Assembly (NCBI GenBank): GCA_964437515.1
Contig: CAYTHB010000001.1
Coordinates: 1 to 64,000, forward strand
Source of the DNA: Sterolibacterium sp964437515
GTDB lineage: Bacteria; Pseudomonadota; Gammaproteobacteria; Burkholderiales; Rhodocyclaceae
Direction of reading: 5' to 3'
DNA: 64,000 nucleotides
Made by a program: the position numbers and the translations under genes. Position 1 is the first letter of the stretch. Each line of letters begins with the position of its first letter. This document shows positions 59,682 to 64,000 of the stretch, in pieces. The notes under the pieces are model-generated. The model had not been told where the DNA came from and ran no database searches. It saw only the letters and a program-made list of their open reading frames with translations.

Positions 59682-60416
59682 ATGAAGACCACCCTGTTCC
59701 GTTTATTGATCACCAACGTGCTGATGCTATCCCTGCTGCCTCTCTCTGCCTGGGCCGGGGTTGCCGGACAGGTAGCGAATCTCTCCGGTGTACTGACGGT
59801 CAAACGTGCAGATGGCACCACACGATTGCTCGCAGTACGCTCCGAAGTCATGGAGGGCGATCTGCTCATTACCGCAGCAGATACCTATGCACGGATCAAA
59901 ATGGTGGATCGCGCCGAAGTGGTCTTACGCCCCAATTCACAATTGAAGGTCGAATCTTACAGCTATGCCGAAGGTCGCCCTGAAGCCGACAATGTATTGA
60001 TCGGCCTGATCAAGGGCGGGATGCGCGCGCTGTCCGGGCTGATTGGAAAACGCAATCGGGATGCCGTGGGCTTCAAGACACCCACGGCCACCATTGGTAT
60101 TCGTGGAACGGATTTTGGTGCGCTCTTCTGTAATAACGATTGCTCGGGGCTTGCCAATGCTTCGGGGCAAATCCCTCCCAATGGGCTACACGTTGATGTC
60201 ACGGATGGTGCTATCGTCGTACAAACTCCGGCCGGCCAGCAGGGGTTCACGTCAGGGCAATTCGGATTCGTTCAGAATGCCAATTCGGTTCCTGTGATCA
60301 TTCCGCCTCAGCAAGCCGTTCAACCGCCTCCCCCACCACCGGCCATCACACAGAACACCCCTACCGCCAACCAAGGTGTCGGCCGCACGGGCAGCAGCGA
60401 ATGTGTGGCGCAGTAA
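59682..60416 (+). CDS. Periplasmic FecR-domain protein
   Basis: A 244-residue protein with signal peptide MLSLLPLSAWA. The FecR domain (about residues 28-180) shows GQVANLSGVLTVKRADGTTR, EGDLLITAADTYARIKMVD and VGFKTPTATIGIRGTDFGAL, the last being the typical end. It lacks the cytoplasmic anti-sigma helix and membrane segment of FecR itself. It ends in a Pro-rich tail (QPPPPPPAITQNTP). Two Cys (FCNNDCSG) may form a disulfide. Free-standing FecR proteins of this kind often accompany large secreted adhesins; here it directly follows TpsA. Confidence 0.85.
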   Translation: MKTTLFRLLITNVLMLSLLPLSAWAGVAGQVANLSGVLTVKRADGTTRLLAVRSEVMEGDLLITAADTYARIKMVDRAEVVLRPNSQLKVESYSYAEGRPEADNVLIGLIKGGMRALSGLIGKRNRDAVGFKTPTATIGIRGTDFGALFCNNDCSGLANASGQIPPNGLHVDVTDGAIVVQTPAGQQGFTSGQFGFVQNANSVPVIIPPQQAVQPPPPPPAITQNTPTANQGVGRTGSSECVAQ

Positions 60417-60733
60417 ACAGTGAACCGACAAGTTGAATAGGCGGAGGCTTCAAGTCCAAGCTCAACGAATTGATCGTGATATTCAAAGAAGTTGAAGCCG
60501 AAGGCCGCTGACCCAAGCACATTTCGTCGTTGCATCACATGCTCGCAAGCATCATGACAGCCCGGTTGCTTGCATCAAACATTGATGCCAGATGAATAAC
60601 AGGGTCGATCAGGTGCTTCGCGCGCCAATGGCCACATGAAATTACCCCATGCAAATCCATACAATGCGGTCAATCCGACAGGCAAGGTGTGGTGACATGC
60701 TAGAATTTGCCATTTAAGTCTCGGGCATTTTCC
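60417..60733. other. Intergenic region before secA, no gene seen
   Basis: 317 bases between the FecR gene and secA. A TAGAAT box at 60701-60706 preceded by TGC could be an extended -10 element for secA, but I find no convincing -35. No repeat, hairpin with T run or credible reading frame was seen. Confidence 0.5.
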
Positions 60734-63463
60734 ATGGTTTCCGGCATACTCAAGAAGATTTTCGGCAGTCGTAATGATCGTCTGGTGCGTCAGTATGGCC
60801 AGACCGTCAAGAAGATCAATGCGCTCGAGCCCACCATACAGGCGTTGAGTGATGAACAACTGCAAGGCAAGACAGCCGAGTTCCGTCAGCGACTGGAGAA
60901 AGGCGAATCACTGGATGCCTTGTTGCCGGAAGCCTTTGCCGTAGTACGCGAAGCCGGAAAACGTGTGTTGGGTATGCGCCATTTCGATGTGCAGATGATT
61001 GGTGGCATGGTGCAACACTCCGGCCGGATTTCGGAAATGCGCACAGGTGAGGGGAAAACACTGGTTGCCACATTGGCGACCTACCTTAACGCGCTACCCG
61101 GCAAGGGGGTGCATGTCATCACGGTCAATGATTACCTCGCCAAACGCGATGCCGAATGGATGGGACGTTTGTACAGTTGGCTGGGCTTGAGCTGGGGCGT
61201 CAATCTGTCGCAGATGAGCCATGATGAAAAACAGATGGCGTATGCAGCGGATATCACCTATGGAACCAATAATGAATTTGGTTTCGATTACCTGCGTGAC
61301 AATATGGTGTATGCCAAGAGCGAGCGCGTCCAGCGTGGGCTACACTTTGCCATTGTGGATGAAGTGGATTCCATCCTGATTGATGAAGCGCGTACTCCGC
61401 TGATTATTTCGGGTCAGGCGGAAGATCACACCGAGCTTTATATCAAGATGAATGCCGTGGCACCGCTGCTTGAAAAGGGCGAGGCCGGTACGCGTGATGG
61501 TGAGCCGGACACGGGGGATTACACCGTTGACCTGAAAGCGCATCAGGTTCTGCTGACCGATGCCGGGCATGAACATGCGGAAGAAATCCTGGCACGCATG
61601 GGCTTGCTGCCCGAAGGGCGCAGCCTGTATGAGCCTGCCAATATTTTGCTGATTCATCATCTTTATGCGGCATTGCGTGCGCATAACCTGTTTCATCTTG
61701 ATCAGCAGTATGTGGTGCAAAACGGTGAAGTCATCATTGTCGATGAATTTACAGGTCGCCTGATGGCGGGACGGCGCTGGTCAGATGGTCTGCATCAGGC
61801 GGTGGAAGCCAAGGAAGGCGTGGCGATACAGCACGAGAGCCAGACGCTGGCTTCGATTACCTTCCAGAATTACTTCCGCATGTATTCCAAACTGGCGGGC
61901 ATGACAGGGACGGCGGATACCGAAGCCTATGAGTTCCATCAGATCTATGGTCTGGAAACTGTGGTCATTCCGACGCATCGCCCCATGATTCGTGATGATC
62001 GCATGGATCAGATTTATCGGACGGCGCAGGAAAAATACACGGCAATCATCAATGACATCAAAGATTGCCAAAGCCGTGGGCAACCGGTGCTGGTAGGGAC
62101 GACCTCGATTGAAACCTCCGAGCTGGTTTCAAAATTGCTCGACAAGGAAAAGCTCAAGCATCAAGTGCTCAATGCCAAGCAACATGCGCGTGAAGCCGAT
62201 ATCGTTGCACAGGCCGGTCGCCCCGGTGTGGTGACCATTGCTACCAATATGGCCGGTCGCGGAACGGATATCGTTCTAGGTGGCAACATCGAAAGCGAAC
62301 GTGCGGCCATCGAACAGGACGAGAGCCTGAGTGCCACGGAAAAGGAACAGCGGATTGCTGCGCTGCGCGCCGATTGGGAACAGGTTCATCAACGTGTTCT
62401 GGATGTGGGCGGTTTGCATATCATTGGTTCAGAGCGTCATGAGTCGCGCCGTATCGATAATCAGTTGCGGGGGCGCGCAGGTCGCCAGGGAGATAAGGGT
62501 TCGTCGCGTTTCTATCTGTCGCTGGAAGACCCCTTGTTGAAAATCTTTGCCGGTGATCGTCTGAATACCATCATGGTTCGACTCAAGATGCCTGAAGGTG
62601 AGGCAATCGAGCATCCTCTGGTGACACGTTCACTCGAATCGGCGCAGCGTAAAGTCGAGCAACGTCACTTCGATTCCCGTAAGCAATTGCTGGAATATGA
62701 CGATGTGGCGAATGACCAGCGCAAGGTGATTTATCAGCAGCGGAATGAGTTGCTCGATAGCGCGGAGATTTCAGACACCATTACCGCCATGCGTCAAGGA
62801 GTGCTGCATGATACGTTCCGCAGTCACATTCCGGCTGAAAGTGTCGAGGAGCAATGGGATGTTCCCGGGCTAGAGGCGGCACTGGCGGCTGAATGGCAGC
62901 TTAAATTACCTGTGGGCGAGTGGCTGGTGAAAGAGCCCACCCTCGATGATACGGATTTGTTCAAACGTATCCTCACTGCGGCAGATGAAGCCTATGCCGC
63001 CAAGGTGGCAACAGTTGATTTGCAGGCGTGGCAGGGGTTTGAGCGCAATATCATGTTACAAACCCTGGATACACATTGGCGAGAACACCTTGCCGCACTA
63101 GATCATCTGCGTCAGGGCATCCATTTACGCGGCTATGCTCAGCAGGATCCCAAGCAAGCTTATAAACGTGAGGCGTTTGAATTATTTGAAGGTTTGTTGC
63201 AAGCGGTGCGGATTGAAGTTACTCGTCTGCTTGTGACGGTCGAGGTTCGTTCCGAAGAACAAATCGAGGAGGTGGAAGCACCGCCGCCACTGGAAAACGT
63301 TCAGTATCATCATGCCGATTACGACGAGGCCTTGGCGGGCAATAATGATGCGGCCAATAAGCCTCAGCCGGAAGTACGCCATGTAGACAAGGTGGGACGC
63401 AACGATCCTTGCCCTTGTGGTTCGGGCAAGAAATACAAGCATTGTCACGGCAAACTGAACTGA
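60734..63463 (+). CDS. secA: Preprotein translocase ATPase SecA
   Basis: Motor that pushes unfolded preproteins through SecYEG; 909 residues. It starts MVSGILKKIFGSRNDRLVRQ. It has Walker A MRTGEGKTLVATLATYL (about residues 102-118), Walker B-like FAIVDEVDSILIDEARTPLI, TITFQNYFRMYSKLAGMTGT-type helicase motifs (here SITFQNYFRMYSKLAGMTGT) and NMAGRGTDIVLGGNIE. The C-terminal zinc-binding SEC-C motif is CPCGSGKKYKHCHG. An upstream frame from 60707 adds nine residues without support. Confidence 0.97.
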   Translation: MVSGILKKIFGSRNDRLVRQYGQTVKKINALEPTIQALSDEQLQGKTAEFRQRLEKGESLDALLPEAFAVVREAGKRVLGMRHFDVQMIGGMVQHSGRISEMRTGEGKTLVATLATYLNALPGKGVHVITVNDYLAKRDAEWMGRLYSWLGLSWGVNLSQMSHDEKQMAYAADITYGTNNEFGFDYLRDNMVYAKSERVQRGLHFAIVDEVDSILIDEARTPLIISGQAEDHTELYIKMNAVAPLLEKGEAGTRDGEPDTGDYTVDLKAHQVLLTDAGHEHAEEILARMGLLPEGRSLYEPANILLIHHLYAALRAHNLFHLDQQYVVQNGEVIIVDEFTGRLMAGRRWSDGLHQAVEAKEGVAIQHESQTLASITFQNYFRMYSKLAGMTGTADTEAYEFHQIYGLETVVIPTHRPMIRDDRMDQIYRTAQEKYTAIINDIKDCQSRGQPVLVGTTSIETSELVSKLLDKEKLKHQVLNAKQHAREADIVAQAGRPGVVTIATNMAGRGTDIVLGGNIESERAAIEQDESLSATEKEQRIAALRADWEQVHQRVLDVGGLHIIGSERHESRRIDNQLRGRAGRQGDKGSSRFYLSLEDPLLKIFAGDRLNTIMVRLKMPEGEAIEHPLVTRSLESAQRKVEQRHFDSRKQLLEYDDVANDQRKVIYQQRNELLDSAEISDTITAMRQGVLHDTFRSHIPAESVEEQWDVPGLEAALAAEWQLKLPVGEWLVKEPTLDDTDLFKRILTAADEAYAAKVATVDLQAWQGFERNIMLQTLDTHWREHLAALDHLRQGIHLRGYAQQDPKQAYKREAFELFEGLLQAVRIEVTRLLVTVEVRSEEQIEEVEAPPPLENVQYHHADYDEALAGNNDAANKPQPEVRHVDKVGRNDPCPCGSGKKYKHCHGKLN

Positions 63464-63480
63464 TTTTCATACGTCACGGC

Positions 63481-64000
63481 ATGTTTCCACCGATCATTGA
63501 GGATGGGCTGACGCAATCGGCCGTTTTGATCCTTGATCAAACCTTGTTACCGGCACAAGTACGGCAAGTACGGCTGACGACACTGAAACAGGCGGAACAT
63601 GCCATTCGTACCATGCAGGTGCGTGGCGCACCGTTAATCGGCGCGACCGCTGCGTATGGTGTGGCATTGGGGCTGACGGAGTCTGCCGATGCCGATGCCG
63701 ATGCCAATAACGCAACGCTTGAGCGAATATTGAATACGCTGGCGCAAACGCGTCCGACCGCCGTCAATCTGCATTGGGCTTTGGCGCGCATGCAGCGCGT
63801 GCTGCACCCCTTGCCAGCACACGAACGCCGCGAGGCGGCTTGGCGTGAAGCGCGCGCCATTGCGGCTGAGGATGTTGCCGCCAATGCCGCGATCGGTCGT
63901 CATGGTTTGCCCTTGTTGAAGGATGTTGCGCAACGCAAAGGTCGGGTACAGGTAATGACTCATTGCAATGCCGGATGGCTGGCGACGGTGGGGCATGGTA
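63481..64000 (+). CDS. mtnA: S-methyl-5-thioribose-1-phosphate isomerase (5' part)
   Basis: Methionine-salvage enzyme converting methylthioribose-1-phosphate to methylthioribulose-1-phosphate. Only the first 173 codons are in the window and the frame is open to the end. It shows QSAVLILDQTLLPAQVRQV, VRGAPLIGATAAYGVALGL (about residues 48-66) and MTHCNAGWLATVGHG (about 159-173) with the catalytic Cys of HCNAG. A (GATGCC) run encodes ADADAD near residue 71, a small insertion. It starts 17 bases after secA. Confidence 0.93.
   Translation, partial: MFPPIIEDGLTQSAVLILDQTLLPAQVRQVRLTTLKQAEHAIRTMQVRGAPLIGATAAYGVALGLTESADADADANNATLERILNTLAQTRPTAVNLHWALARMQRVLHPLPAHERREAAWREARAIAAEDVAANAAIGRHGLPLLKDVAQRKGRVQVMTHCNAGWLATVGHG

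Noticed and set aside
60417..60733. Short frames before secA
   Set aside because: No start signal, conservation motif or coding bias; left as intergenic.

Overview
The window reads as chromosome of a betaproteobacterium of moderate to high GC, and the content looks like a free-living Nitrosomonadales-type lineage (inference). The reasons are gene order and family forms: mlaC-mlaB-ABC transporter-ibaG-murA-hisG-hisD followed by the rest of the his genes, a short-form HisG, a HisI not fused to HisE, cutA-dsbD, polA next to a LOG-family gene, a DUF2782 gene and a BPSS1780-like membrane protein, and nadD-rsfS-rlmH-maf-rng. No rRNA or tRNA gene was recognised, and I see no CRISPR array, prophage or intact transposase.

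Layout. 1-4.6 kb: outer-membrane lipid transport (mlaC, mlaB), a YadGH-like ABC exporter, ibaG and murA. 4.7-19.6 kb: histidine biosynthesis, split in two. hisG-hisD (4694-6669) is separated from hisB-hisH-hisA-hisF-hisI (16366-19583) by about 9.7 kb. That interval holds a SprA-like metalloprotease, a five-gene heavy-metal RND efflux operon (8065-14679) and an inverted hisC. A 230-260 bp MITE-like element lies at each junction, and a second, modular intergenic repeat occurs five times between 1 and 14.9 kb. 19.9-25.5 kb: a leftward surface-polysaccharide cluster (two glycosyltransferases, a DUF268 protein, two methyltransferases, a flippase), followed by a large coiled-coil membrane protein. 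27.0-30.0 kb: cutA, dsbD and riboflavin synthase ribE. 30.0-34.6 kb: three consecutive toxin-antitoxin-like pairs. Two are AbiE-type nucleotidyltransferase systems and one is a PIN-like toxin with a small DNA-binding antitoxin. Short copies of the 3' end of ribE punctuate this stretch.

34.7-48.7 kb: mostly housekeeping genes. These are an M18 aminopeptidase, a two-gene YeeE/YedE transporter, a FadL-type porin, a steroid-5-alpha-reductase-like membrane enzyme, an HDOD protein, nadE, glnB, polA, a LOG-family protein, nadD, rsfS and rlmH. 48.7-49.1 kb is a non-coding block of tandem and inverted repeats. 49.2-51.3 kb: maf and rng. 51.3-60.4 kb: a two-partner secretion system, with TpsB, a 2125-residue TpsA carrying eight YDG-type repeats, and a periplasmic FecR-domain protein. 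60.7 kb to the end: secA and the start of mtnA, which runs off the window.

Most noteworthy: (i) accretion of toxin-antitoxin modules at the 3' end of ribE, with three alternative ribE-like C-terminal ends spaced 1.7-2.0 kb apart; (ii) MITE-like elements with matching 5-bp target duplications at both breaks of the his operon; (iii) a metal-efflux operon in which what looks like the N-terminal domain of a periplasmic adaptor is a separate membrane-anchored protein; and (iv) the YDG-repeat TpsA paired with a FecR protein. All functional calls come from reading motifs and context by eye; no database search was run.
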